A stretch of 64,000 nt of DNA from Zygnema cylindricum (lineage: Eukaryota; Streptophyta; Zygnematophyceae; Zygnematales; Zygnemataceae): positions 188,001 to 252,000 of the forward strand of contig JBBHKE010002346.1 in NCBI GenBank assembly GCA_037447655.1. The letters are read 5' to 3'. The notes under the pieces are model-generated. The model was given only the letters and a program-made list of their open reading frames with translations. It searched no databases and was not told where the DNA came from. The number at the start of each line of letters is the position of its first letter. Within the stretch, counting starts at the first letter, position 1. A program made the position numbers and the translations under genes. Shown here piece by piece: positions 22,641 to 34,322 of the stretch.

Positions 22641-22873
22641 GTATTTGTCAATCGGATGTTTCGGAAGGAAGTTTGAAATATTTTTTAATAAGATCTCCAA
22701 CTCGATTTGGATCATTAATTCTCGTACTCCCACAAAGTTGTAGGTGTTTATCTCTCTCTTCCTTTTTCTTTTCCTCTCTCCCCTCTTCTTTCTCCCTTCT
22801 CCTATTTTTTTTCTCTCCCTCTTTCTAATCATTCCAATATTTGCCGCTTGGTGAGCCTAAGAGAGTACAGGCT

Positions 22874-23470
22874 ATGAAAGATGAATGTCGATCAGGGTTA
22901 TCAATTTCCACTCAATTGTGGATTGGTTGCTTTTGGCTTATTTTATGGACTCACGTCATCCAATGTACAAAGATTGAAAGAGTGATATTACTAGGGGATT
23001 CTGTGGTTTTACTAGTGTGGAGACGAAGAGGATGTGAACGGAGGATGAAAACAAATGTAATTCTTTTCGACTGTCAAAACTTAGTAACTCCTGAAGTAGA
23101 TCCATGCTTCGCTCGTTTCCAAAGGTGAGTGGGGCTTGATCGTCAAAAAACTGAGGATGATGTGCTAGTAAGTGTGTGATAATTGTGAATGCTAATGTAT
23201 AGATGCCCAAAAGGGTGCGGACTACAAATGATGTCATTTTTTGCTTTGGCATTAGTGCTCTTTTGCCCCAATAGTCCAATATCTTGATGGTTTTGGGGGA
23301 GCTATTTAAAGTTAATGTGGCGTTGTTTGCTTCGGTTTACATCTCACGTTATGGTTGAAATAGAATCTGGGGGCCGGATTAGTTTGTAAAAAGAAAATTT
23401 AAATGGTCAGTTGTCACATCCGTAAGCTTTTATTTAACTTTTGTGCAGATATGGTCCTTCTTTCCCTTGA
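22874..23470 (+). CDS. Possible small secreted protein, two exons (unit 2)
   Basis: Exon 1 (22874-23124) reads MKDECRSGLSISTQ, then a hydrophobic stretch (LWIGCFWLILW) that could be a signal peptide, then a basic section and VDPCFARFQ. It ends in AAAG|GTGAGT. A good acceptor (TTTTGTGCAG|AT at 23448) adds only YGPSFP and a stop, giving about 90 aa. Against a real gene: unit 3 has an early stop, unit 5 lacks exon 1, and most differences between units 2 and 4 change amino acids. Function unknown. Confidence 0.25.
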
Positions 23471-23741
23471 GAATAATAACCTCGACGAAAACAAACCCAA
23501 CAAAGTAGATACACGAGGTTTTACTTCATCGTGAGTAAGATTTAGCGCAGCTTATCACAAACTTGGTAGCCGAACAAAGAAAAAAACATAAGGTAACAAC
23601 AATTTTTGGCAATTTCAATGCAAGTAATGCGAATCTTTAACAAGAACACACACAAAGGGGAAAACAGTTTCTTGATTAATAAAATATGAGAGGAAATGAA
23701 AAATTTCCTGCAGAAGTAACCAGAAACAATAAATGAAGTAT

Positions 23742-23746
23742 TTACA
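23742..23746 (-). terminator. Candidate poly(A) signal TGTAA, copy 2
   Basis: TGTAA on the reverse strand, about 180 nt past the stop codon, in the conserved context GATTGTAAATAC. Confidence 0.5.
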
Positions 23747-23925
23747 ATCACCTAGACTAACACCTATTTACACCATTTTGGCTAAGGAAATCATCGAATG
23801 GATTGTCTAGCAAATAACCGTAGTGCTCGAGTAACTTCGAGCATCGTCTCAAAGTTGCACAAGAGTGAACATTTCATGATATTTTTTTCCAATTCGATCT
23901 ATTAGAACAAACTAATTGTAAGAAC

Positions 23926-26900
23926 CTACGACGTCTTAAACATCACACATCGCCTTGTTGTGTCAAAGAGGTTCTCCGTATCGTCTGCTGGAACATTGAA
24001 AGCAACACCCTTATAGCTGATTCTGCACACCGTAATGGGCAACATGACACAACGGCTGCGGAAGTAATCGATGCCAGGTGTCGTTTGGAAGGTCCGGCCT
24101 TTCAAAACAGCATCTTCACCATTTAGGTAGAACTGATTTCCGACAGGGTTAGTAACTGCCGGACATTCTCGGAAGAGAGCTAAACCGGACTCGTCCACCT
24201 CAACGACAATCTCATCTCCTGTTTTATTCGTCCTCAAACCGGGGCTCAAGCTCGTTCCCTCGTCATTTACGAGTGTGAACGTGGGGATTTTGCTTTTGTA
24301 TCCCTCGAAATAGAAGTCACAAAGCTCCAATGGAGTGGATGGGCAAGAGGTGGTGCATGCGGGAGGAGGAAGTGGTGAAGCAGGGGGCGGAGGAGGAGGC
24401 GATGGTGGAGGAGGTGAAGGAGAAGGAGGGGGAGGAGATGGTCGAGGTGGGGGTGGTGATGGAGGCGGGGAAGCAGGTGAGGGAGGAGGAGGTGAGGGAG
24501 GTGGAGGTGAAGGAGGAGGTGAAGGTGGAGGAGATGGTGGAGGAGGCGATGGTGAAGGAGGAGGAGGTGACGGCGAAGGAGGAGGAGGCGATGGTGGAGG
24601 AGGTGAAGGCGAAGGAGGGGGAGGAGATGGTCGAGGTGAGGGTGGTGATGGAGGCGGGGGAGCAGGTGAGGGAGGAGGAGGTGAGGGCGGTGGAGGTGAA
24701 GGAGGAGGTGAAGGTGGAGGAGATGGTGGAGGAGGCGATGGTGAAGGAGGAGGAGGTGATGGCGAAGGAGGAGGAGGTGAGGGAGGAGGCGGTGAAGGCG
24801 AAGGAGGGGGAGGAGATGGTGGAGGTGTGGGTGGTGATGGAGGTGGGGGAGAAGGTGAGGGAGGAGGAGGTGAGGGGGGAGGAGGTGAAGGTGGAGCAGA
24901 TGGTGGAGGAGGAGACGGCGAAGGAGGAGGAGATGGTGGGGGTGGAGGTGGTGATAGAGGTGGGGGAGAACAGGGAGAGGGAGAGGGAGGGGCTGAGGGA
25001 GAGGGAGAGGGAGAGGGAGCGAGAGAGGGAGAGGGAGAGGGAGCGAGAGAGGGAGAGGGCGAGGGCGAGAAATATGTCGAGGGAGAGGGCAGAGGAGAGG
25101 GTGAGGGAGATGGAGAGAACGAGGGAGAGGGCACGGGAGAGGAAGAGGGAGAAGGAGCTGAGGGAGGAGGTGAAGGTGAAGGAACGGGGGTAAAGGACGG
25201 TAAACAGGTGCAGGGTGCGATAGAGGGGCCCGTGGCAAAGATAAGGCATCGGCGCTCGTCAGGGTAAATTTGTTGGTATGTGTCCCCCAAGTTGAGGTTT
25301 ATGACGCTATTGCCGCTTGGAATTTGTACCGCGGTGAGAGGAATCGCAAAGCAAGAGTTTTCGTAGTAGCTCTTTGGTGCCTGCAATAAATGCGAAACTG
25401 TTTCCCTTAAGCCTCCATCCAACTGTGTTTTAATTGATTTGAATCTTTGTCAAAGTGTTACTGCTTTGCTATGTTTTTGGAAAACAAAACCTTCCATGAA
25501 CTGAAAGTTTGTACACTGGCCTGTTGTAGTTACTGAAAATGAACCAGTTTAGACACATCCACCTTAAACATAGAGGAAAATGAGTGGCAGATTATCATGT
25601 GCCAATGAGGTACGAAGGTACTTCCAATTTTTGAAACTTACCGAATTAAAAGTGCGGAACTTGATCTGGGCTTGTTGTCCGTTGACGTAGAACTGGTTCC
25701 CAACGCTAGTTCCCGCCTTATCCGAGCAGATGAAATAGGCCTCTCCCGAACTATCCACTTCAATAATCTCTCCACTCACGGAGTCCATAACGTATGGCCC
25801 TACTCCCGTGTCACTCGATCCGTCCAAACTGAAATGGACCACAACTTCTGTGTCTGTTCAATTTGTGTTTTTCAAATGAACACGAGTATGAAACAAACAC
25901 GTCGAACATGTGGATTGCCAAAATCTAATGCATTGTCCGTTCCAAGTAGAAAGGAAAATTGGATTCGTGTTCTCTGCACTTAGTCACAGATTTTAATTTC
26001 TTGGTATATCATTAGGATTATTCGACTTCCAACAAGCATGGAAAATCCAAATTTGCAAATGGGTTAGATGGATTAAGGGATTTATATAATTCCATAGTTA
26101 TTAATGTGACAGTGAGACCGTAAACGGTTTTTAATTGAATGATCAAGAAAAGTACAGCAGTAGAGTTGGACATTTGGATTAGAACATTATGGTTCAAAAC
26201 GCAAACAGGTTCATTTTGCGTCTCCGAATAACTCTTCTGGTAGTAAATGAAAAAAAAATCAAAATTATGTGATTATAGACGTCACGCTAGAGTAAATGTA
26301 GATAAAAAGTCTAACATTTCTCTTAAAATCTGGACGATACACCTTTTAGAAGATAAATCACAAAAAGTCCGAAAAGGATTCAACATTTTGATACCCGGAC
26401 AGGAAACGGGAATGAGAGAAATCATTCATTTCATTGCATGCAAATCTGAAGAGGACATTGAACAACAAGGAGAAGAAAACAAAGTTTCAAGAAATTTGTG
26501 GAGCGTCAGAGTTATGATTACGAAAGAATAAACTGTTTTTTGAGCATGTATTCAGTATTTTATGTTTCAGAAAAGTTCCCAAAATTGTCAAAAATATTTA
26601 TTTTTGTTTTAAAAGGTTATTTACAAATTGGAAAAGAAAAAAAAGAAATCCAACAGGGCTTGTTATACGGATTTCAAGAGCATTCAAAAATACGATTTCA
26701 CTGCGGAAGTTGATAATTTCCAGCTTAGGCCGAAACAGGAAAGAGGTTAAGATATAATAAGGGAAAAGCGGATGCAGAGAACGGGAGACAAGGGGTGTTA
26801 GAGAAAGAGGAAAAGTGGGAACAAAACTGAGGGGAAGACAAAGGGGAATGGGGAGAAGAGGCTAGAGGGAAAAAGCATCCTTCACACTCACTTCCCCTCG

Positions 26901-27524
26901 TTTCCTATCCCTTTCCACCCATACTCCCGCTTCTCCATTCCCTTTTTCACCGCTATCTCCCAGTCTATCCTCGCAACTACTGAACCTATTCCCCCCCTAT
27001 TTCCCCACCGAGCTGCCTTGCTCCCTACCCTCTCTCCGTTTCTCGCTCTCTCCCACCCGCCTCCCTTCAACTCACTTTGCCTACATCCTCCACTCTCTCC
27101 CTCCCTACTGCCTACCCTCGCTGTCATCACTCTCTCTTACTCTAGCCTGTCCATCCTACTCCAGGCTGATGGTTTCCAGCTCAATGTTCTAAGCGTTCAA
27201 TTCAATGAAAAGGAATCCAAATATTTATATTTCAACATGGGAAACGCGCCCAAATGGAGAAACGGAGTTGGGTCTTAGATTCTACCTGATGCTTGGGATG
27301 GTGTCGTTGTCCGAGAAAAGGAAAAAATCGCAGTCGGGGAAGTAAGTGGAGGAGACTGTCATCAAAGTTCGCCCGGACACGCGGTTTGCCATTTTATCGC
27401 GGTCGACCCTCATTCCGAAACTGCGTGCCGCCTCCGCACAAGAAATAGTGTGGCTCATCGCCATCGCCACGGCACATATGACCAAGCTCCAACCAAGTTT
27501 GGGAGATAGATTCGCCTTAGCCAT
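23926..27524 (-). CDS. Array gene copy 2: secreted two-domain Ser/Pro-rod protein, long rod
   Basis: Exons on the reverse strand are 27524-27286, 25828-25642 and 25380-23926; introns are 1457 and 261 nt with GT-AG ends. The 626-aa product has a signal peptide (residues 1 to about 32), domain A (about 61-196; Cys65, 114, 152, 187), a Ser/Pro rod (about 197-483) and domain B (about 484-626). Domains A and B align with each other, including four Cys and VGNQFYxNG, so one domain was duplicated around the rod. The exon 1/2 junction was chosen because IPSI|SLDG then aligns with IPTFTL of domain B. The rod is more than twice as long as in other copies and contains an internal duplication. Likely an extracellular-matrix or wall glycoprotein with hydroxyproline-linked sugars; that is inference from the rod. 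The upstream in-frame ATG is at 27566. Confidence 0.85.
24370..25170 (-). repeat. Ser/Pro rod-coding repeat of copy 2
   Basis: This is a run of proline and serine codons (SPPPP, SPPPSPPP, then simpler SPSPSP near the N-terminal side). A block of about 230-250 nt occurs twice (around 24380-24620 and 24620-24860), which explains the extra length relative to copies 3-5. Long Gly-rich or His-rich frames on the other strand and in other frames are only shadows. Confidence 0.8.
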
Positions 27525-28427
27525 GGCGGTCTTTTTTCTCCTCCCTGTCTCTCTTAGAATCACCATAGTGAATGAACTAATTTTTAAAGCTTCCAAGTTG
27601 GAACTAGTTTCCTCTAGGCTGCTGTAATAGTGAATGTATTTTTAGAGAAATGTTTTTTTTCGGTAGTTTCCCCTCCGTCCCACGTCAGTATTTAAAAGAA
27701 GTTGCTGCGAGGGTGGAGCCGCAGCTTGTCGCAGGGATTGCCGCCACTGAAACGTGAGAGGAACCATCGCACGCTCCAGATCTGTCGCTGCCTAGATCGA
27801 CGGCTGTAAACGCGTATTCGGCTGCGGCGCCTCTCTGCCTGGCTGTGACGTCACGTGTGGCGGGTTCACAATTCCAAAACGAGGAACGCGGCGAATTGCG
27901 GTGGACGGCGGAAAAGGCGCACTGCAGCACCGCATGCGACTGTAGCGGTTCCTTTGAAAGTACCCCACCGTGTACGGACGCTACAGCGGCTCTAAAATTG
28001 TCCTTTGTGCACACGCGTGGGAGTTGACCAGACTGCAATTCGACCAAATTGGCCGTCAACCGTCAACTGTCCTTTTTGCCAGCCGTCAACGACTGCCTTC
28101 CACCTCTCAAGTGCGAAGCGTGCATTGAGCCGATTGGAAGACTCGAACTGAATTCAAACTCCCTGGTGTACTCCTTGGAATGGCAGAACGGGGATCAGCG
28201 TATTTCTTGCCCAGTTGACAGCAGTGTACGTATCATTTATTCCCCGTAAGGTACTGTAGTGGTCAACGCCTCAACTGAACGGATATGTTTGGTACAGCGT
28301 TTGACAAATATCGCCGGTGCGAAACATTCAGGTCAACGACGCGTTGGCATTCTGGAGGATTTGAAATCGTTGAATCGCAGCCGCACGCGCCAAAGACTCG
28401 TGGCGCCAGATGAAGAAGCCCGGGTAG
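27525..28427 (-). promoter_or_regulatory. Duplicated promoter region of copy 2
   Basis: A TATA-like box (TATTTAAAAG on +, 27689-27698) lies about 165 nt before the start, next to CCCACGTCAG. The bZIP-type motif TGACGTCACGTG (27846-27857) combines a CRE palindrome and a G-box; the other copies have TGACGTGACGTG instead. The region ends at the hAT-like insertion at 28428. Confidence 0.6.
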
Positions 28428-28891
28428 CAGAGGTCGCAATCGGGTACCAGAATACGTACCCGACCGTTACCCGACCGCCTGCGTCGGATCCGGAACGGAT
28501 TCGGGTGCCAAATTCTGGGGGTCGGGCGGATTCGGGCGGGTGATTCACAATAAAAATAAAAAATAGGGTACGGTCGGGTAAGCAAAAGACGAAAAAAGTT
28601 GAAGGTTATGTACTGTCCATACTATCCAGCATAATTGTACTTTGCACTTTTGGTATCGCTTAAGGTATGAGGGAGATGTACCATCAATTTTGTACTTATT
28701 CGGGTACGGGCGGATACGGGTACTTGCGGAAAATCGAGTTTCGGTTAACTTTTTTTTTCGTAAAGGCATATCGCGTAACGGGTAACAATTTAAGAAAATG
28801 ACATAACTTGGTCGCGTATCGGGTGTTCAGATTTTGAAAAAACAAATTTGTCGGTTTCGGGTATCTTAAATTTTGACTTTTGCGACCTCTG
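28428..28891. mobile_element. hAT-like element in the copy 2 promoter
   Basis: The termini are CAGAGGTCGCAA and TTGCGACCTCTG. The flanks CCGGGTAG (28420-28427) and CCGAGTAT (28892-28899) represent an 8-bp target duplication with two later changes. Copy 1 carries the uninterrupted target (CCGGGTAGCGCGGCTG on the reverse strand near 14370-14385). The interior is rich in GGGTACGG/CCGTACCC words. It encodes no transposase. Confidence 0.8.
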
Positions 28892-29099
28892 CCGAGTATC
28901 GTGGCTGCACTGAAACAGCCACGGATCGCTCACCCGCCGCTCATTCCCCTGTTCGAATCGCGATATTGTAGTGATTCTGCAGATTGGCTGATTAGGTACA
29001 ATACTGTACTTTCAAGTTACTCATAATGTTCATTTCTTATAAATAACAATCATTCACGTACATAGGATAAATGGAAATATCTTTTTTCAAATGTATTCT

Positions 29100-29830
29100 G
29101 GAACGAAATAGTTGGCAATTGCTAGCCAATGTTGTAATATTTTATAGCAACAAGTTTGAAAATTTGAAACCCAAAAGAATCTGAATGGAAGCTAATCCTA
29201 CCGTGCCTTCTTTTCTCGACGTCACCACCTCATAATCCATTGCCTTATCTCCAATTAACTCATCCTTACAACTTCCCTTGCCCCACAAATGCGACCGTTC
29301 AAGCCACTTGTGAGGTTTTTCGTGCTTATGACTCTTGTCACACTTGTTTCCCCTCTCCTCAGGTTCGCCTTTGTTACAATGTCTAGAAGTCAAGAAAAGC
29401 GCCTAGACCACCAGTCAACCGTGCCGACTCCGACAAATGATCAATCACCAGGACATTGCATCAAGAAATGTCGTAATATAAAAAACATGAAATGAATCAC
29501 ACTGACTTGTACCCAACACCAATGTATAACCTTCCATGATGTAGAACTCCCAAAAATCTGACTGGAAGCCAAACCTACATCTCCTGCATTTCTCTTCCCA
29601 ATCCATGTTTAAGATCCATCGAACTAATTCCGGGCTTTTACTTCTCGATGCCGCCACTTTATTGCCAAATGCCTTATCTGTCTTTAGCGCATCCTCGCGA
29701 GTTCTCTTGTCCACAAATGCAAACATGTCCAACCACTTGTTCTCGTGCTTGTAACTGTAATCATTCTTTTTTCCCCTCTCCTCGTGTTTGCCTTTGTTAC
29801 AATGTCTAGCATTCAAGAGTCGAAAGGCGA
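29100..29830. repeat. Interspersed repeat R1, two related halves (unit 3)
   Basis: Both halves contain a reverse-strand frame with RHCNKGxxEERG and KHExxKWL (29142-29393 and 29445-29852), so one half is a duplicate of the other. Related pairs occur at about 35870-36690 and 44360-45170, with single halves at about 46960-47340 and 56150-56460. The frames are broken in most copies. They could be decayed exons of an unknown gene or part of a transposon. Confidence 0.55.
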
Positions 29831-30099
29831 GAGGAGAGTCATCTGCATTCACTCATCCTCGCTTTAGCTTGTTTGGAAAAGGTATTTGTCGATCGGATGT
29901 TTCTAAAGGAAGTTCGAAATATTTTTTAATAAGATCTCCAACTCGATTTGGATCATACTCCCACAAAGTTAAAGGTGTTTATCTCTCTCTTCCTTTTTTT
30001 TTTCCTCTCTCCCCTCCTCTTTCTTCCTTCTCCTCTTTTTTTCTCTTGCTCTCTCTAGTCATTCCAACATTTGCCGCTTGGTGTAAGAAAGTACAGGCT

Positions 30100-30350
30100 A
30101 TGAAAGATGAATGTCGATGAGGGCTATCAATTTCCACTCAATTGTGGATTGGTTGCTTTTGCTTTATTTTATGGGCTCACGTCATCCAATGTACAAAGAT
30201 TGAAAGAGTGGTATTGCTAGGGGATTATGTGGTTTTACTAGTGTGGAGACGAAGAGGATGTGAACGGAGGATGAAAAAAAATGTAATTCTCTTCGACTGT
30301 CACAAGTTAGTAACTCCTAAAGTAGATCCATGCTTCGCTCGTTTCCAAAG
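30100..30350 (+). pseudogene. Unit 3 counterpart of the possible small secreted protein, early stop
   Basis: It is colinear with 22874-23124, but the seventh codon is TGA (ATGAAAGATGAATGTCGATGA). The rest of the frame and the GTGAG donor are kept. It suggests the sequence is not under strong protein-level constraint. Confidence 0.35.
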
Positions 30351-30965
30351 GTGAGAGGGGCTTGATCGTCAAAAAACTGAGGATGATGTGCTAGTAAGTG
30401 TGTGATAATTGTGAATGCTAATGTGGAGATGCCCAAAAGGTTGCGGACTACAAATGATGTCGTTTTTGCTTAGACATTAGTGGTCTTTTGCCACAATAGT
30501 CCAATATCTTGATGGTTTTGGGGGAGCTATTTAAAGTTATTGTGGCGTAGTTTGCTTCGGTTTACATCTCACGTTATGGTTGGAATAGAATTTAGGGGCC
30601 GGATTAGTTTGTAAAAAGAAAATTTAAATGGTCAGTTGTCACATCCGTAAGCTTTTATTTAACTTTTGTGCAGATATGGTCCTTCTTTCCCTTGAGAATA
30701 ATAACCTCGACGAAAACAAACCCAACAAAGTAGATACACGAGGTTTTACTTCATCGTGAGTAAGATTTAGCGCAGCTTATCACAAACTTGGTAGCCGAAC
30801 AAAGAAAAAAACATAAGGTAACAACAACTTTTGGCAATTTCAATGCAAGTAATGCGAAAATTAACAAGAACACACACAAAGGGGAAAACAGTTTCTTGAT
30901 TAATAAAATATGAGAGGAAATGAAAAATTTCCTGCAGAAGTAATCACAAACAATAAATGAAGTAT

Positions 30966-30970
30966 TTACA
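30966..30970 (-). terminator. Candidate poly(A) signal TGTAA, copy 3
   Basis: TGTAA on the reverse strand about 180 nt past the stop, in the same context as the other copies. Confidence 0.5.
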
Positions 30971-31149
30971 ATCACCTAGACTAACACCTATTTACACCAT
31001 TTTGGCTAAGGAAATCATCGAATGGATTGTCTAGCAAATAACCGTAGTGCTCGAGTAACTTCGAGCATCGTCTCAAAGTTGCACAAGAGTGAACATTTCA
31101 TGATATTTTTTTCCAATTCGATCTATTGGAACAAACTAATTGTAAGAAC

Positions 31150-34100
31150 CTACGACGTCTTAAACATCACACATCGCCTTGTTGTGTCAAAGAGGTTCTC
31201 CGTATCGTCTGCTGGAACATTGAAAGCAACACCCTTATAGCTGATTCTGCACACCGTAATGGGCAACATGACACAACGGCTGCGGAAGTAATCGATGCCA
31301 GGTGTCGTTTGGAAGGTCCGGCCTTTCAAAACAGCATCTTCACCATTTAGGTAGAACTGATTTCCGACAGGGTTAGTAACCGCCGGACATTCTCGGAAGA
31401 GAGCCAAACCGGACTCGTCCACCTCGACGACAATCTCATCTCCTGTTTTATTCGTCCTCAAACCGGGGCTCAAGCTCGTTCCCTCGTCATTTACGAGTGT
31501 GAACGTGGGGATTTTGCTTTTGTATCCCTCGAAATAGAAGTCACAAAGCTCCAATGGAGTGGATGGGCACGAGGTGGTGCATGCGGGAGGAGGCGGTGGT
31601 GAAGGAGGGGGCGGAGGAGGAGGCGATGGTGGAGGAGGTGAAGGCGAAGGAGGGGGAGGAGATGGTGGAGGTGGGGGTGGTGATGGAGGCGGGGGAGAAG
31701 GTGAGGGAGGAGGAGGTGAGGGAGGAGGAGGTGACGGTGAGGGAGGAGGAGGTGAAGGAGGAGGAGGTGAGGGTGGAGGAGGCGATGGTGAAGGAGGAGG
31801 AGGTGAGGGAGGAGGAGGTGAAGGAGGAGAAAATGGTGGAGGTGACGGTGAAGGAGGAGGAGGTGAAGGTGAAGGAACGGGGGTAACGGACGGTGAACAG
31901 GTGCAAGATGCGATAGAGGGGCCCGTGGCAAAGATAAGGCATCGGCGCTCGTCGGGGTAAATTTGTTGGTATGTGTCCCCCAAGTTGAGGTTTATGACGC
32001 TATTGCCGCTTGGAATTTGTACCGCGGTGAGAGGAATCGCAAAGCAAGAGTTTTCGTAGTAGCTCTTTGGCGCCTGCAATAGATGCCAAACTGTATCCCA
32101 TAAGCCTCAATCCAACTGTGTTCTAATAGATTTGAATCCTTGTCAAGTTGTTACTGCTTTGCTATGTTTATGAAAAAAAGACCTTCCATGAAGTGAAAGT
32201 TGCTACACTGGCCTGTTTTATTTACTGAAAATGAACTAGTTTGGGCACATGGACTTGTAACCGCCTTAAACATATAGAGTTTAACTAGTGGCAGATTATT
32301 ATGTGCCAATGAGGTACTTCCAATTTCTGAAACTTACCGAATTAAAAGTGCGGAACTTGATCTGGGCTTGTTGTCCGTTGACGTAGAACTGGTTCCCAAC
32401 GCTAGTTCCCGCCTTATCCGAGCAGATGAAATAGGCCTCTCCCGAACTATCCACTTCAATAATCTCTCCACTCACGGAGTCCATAACGTAGGGCCCTACT
32501 CCCGTGTCACTCGATCCGTCCAAACTGAAATGGACCACAACTTCTGTGTCAGTTCAGTTTGTGTTTTTCAAATGAACACGAGTATGAAACAAACACGTCG
32601 AACGTATGGATTGCCAAAATCTAATGCATTGTCAATTCCAAGTAGAAAGGAAAATTGGATTCGTGTTCTCTGCACTTATTCACAGATTTTAATTTCTTGG
32701 TATATCATTAGGATTATTCGACTTCCAAAAAGCATGGAAAAACCAAATTCGCAAATGGACAACGGTAAGATGGATTAAAGGATTAATTTTAATTTCTTGG
32801 TATATCATTAGGATTATTCGATTTCCAAAAAGCATGGAAAAACCAAATTCGCAAATGGACAACGGTAAGATGGATTAAGGGATTTATGTAATTCCATAGT
32901 TATTAATGTGACAGCGAGACCGTAAATGGTTTTGAATTGAATGATTAATAAAAGTACAGCAGTAGAGTTGGACATTTGGATTAGAACATTATGGTTCAAA
33001 ATGCAAACAGGTTCATTTTGCGTCTCCGAATAACTCTTCCGGTAGAAAATAAATAAAAAATCAAAATTTGTGTGATTACCGACGTCACGCTAGAGTAAAT
33101 GTAGATAAAAAGTCAAACATTTCTCTCAAAATCTGGACGATATACCTTTTAGAAGATACATCACAAAAAGACCGAAAAAAAATCAACATTTTGACACCCG
33201 GACAGGAAACGGGAATGAGAAAAATCATTCAATTTTATTGCATGCAAATTTAAAGAGGACATTAAACAACAAAGAGAAGAAATCAAAGCTTCAAGAAATT
33301 TGTGGAGCGTCAGAGTTATGATTACAAAAGAATAAACTGTTTTTTGAACATGTATTCAGTATTTTATGTTTCAGAAAAGTTCCCAAAAGTGTCATAAAGA
33401 TCCACTTTTGTTCTAAGATTTACAAACTGGAAAAGAAAAAATAGAAATCCAACAGGGCTTGTTATACGGATTTCAAGAGCATTCAAAAATACGATTTCAC
33501 CGCGGAAGTTGATGATTTTTAGCTTAGGCCGAAACAGGAAAGAGGTTAAGATATAATAAGGGAAAAGCGGATGCAGAGGACAGGATACAAGGTGTGTTAG
33601 ACAAAGAGGAAAAGTGGGAACAAAACAGAGGGGAAGACAAAGGGGAATGGGGAGAAGAGGCTAGAGGGAAAAAGCATCCTTCACACTCACTTCCCCTTGT
33701 TCCCTATCCCTTTCCACCCAAACTCCCTCTTCCCCATTCCCATTTTCACCGCTATCTCCTTGTCTGCCCTCGCAACTACTGAACCTATTTCCCCCCTATT
33801 TCCCCACCTACCTGCCTCGCTCCCTACCCTCTCTCCGTTTCTCCCTCTCTCCCACCCGCCTCCCTTCAACTCGCTTTGCGTACATCCTCCACTCTCTCCC
33901 TCCCTACTGCCTACCCTCGCTGTCATCACTCTCTCTTACTCTAGCCTGTCCATCCTACTCCAGGCTGATGGTTTCCAGCTCAGTGTTTTAAGCGTTCAAT
34001 CCAATGTAAAGGAATCCAAATATTTATATTTCAACATGTAAACGCGCCCAAATGGGCAAACCGAGTTGGGTTTTCGACTCTACCTGATGCTTGGGATGGT

Positions 34101-34322
34101 GTCGTTGTCCGAGAAAAGGAAAAAATCGCAGTCGGGGAAGTAAGTGGAGGAGACTGTCATCAAAGTTCGCCCGGACACGCGGTTTGCCATTTTATCGCGG
34201 TCGACCCTCATTCCGAAACTGCGTGCCGCCTCCGCGCAGGAAATAGTGTGGCTCATCGCCATCGCCACGGCACATATGACCAAGCTCCAACCAAGTTTGG
34301 GAGATAGATTCGCCTTAGCCAT
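31150..34322 (-). CDS. Array gene copy 3: secreted two-domain Ser/Pro-rod protein
   Basis: Reverse-strand exons are 34322-34084, 32524-32338 and 32073-31150; introns are 1559 and 264 nt. The product is 449 aa: signal peptide (to about 32), domain A (61-196), Ser/Pro rod (197-306), domain B (307-449). Exon 3 is nearly identical to copy 4, differing mainly by 3 nt in the rod (PFSPPS versus PPCSPPS). Intron 1 contains a 100-bp tandem duplication (32687-32786 and 32787 on). Four Cys per domain suggest disulfide-stabilised extracellular modules. The start ATG sits in CCATGG, as in all copies. Confidence 0.85.

Noticed and set aside
24330-25267. Long Gly-rich and Glu/Val-rich forward frames, and Leu/His-rich or Ser/Thr-rich reverse frames over the rod region
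   Set aside because: They are alternative readings of the SPPPP-coding repeat. The real frame is fixed by the conserved domains A and B on both sides. The same applies at 31490-31960, 40212-40684 and 50006-50532.
25672-25983. Forward frame opposite exon 2 (also at 32368, 41092 and 50956)
   Set aside because: It lies antisense to the conserved domain A exon and has no family match; a shadow frame.
26247-26713. Frames in intron 1 of copy 2, identical at 51531-51997 in copy 5
   Set aside because: Their identity reflects the recent conversion of the whole intron. In copy 3 the frames are broken, and they are A-rich with no recognisable motif.
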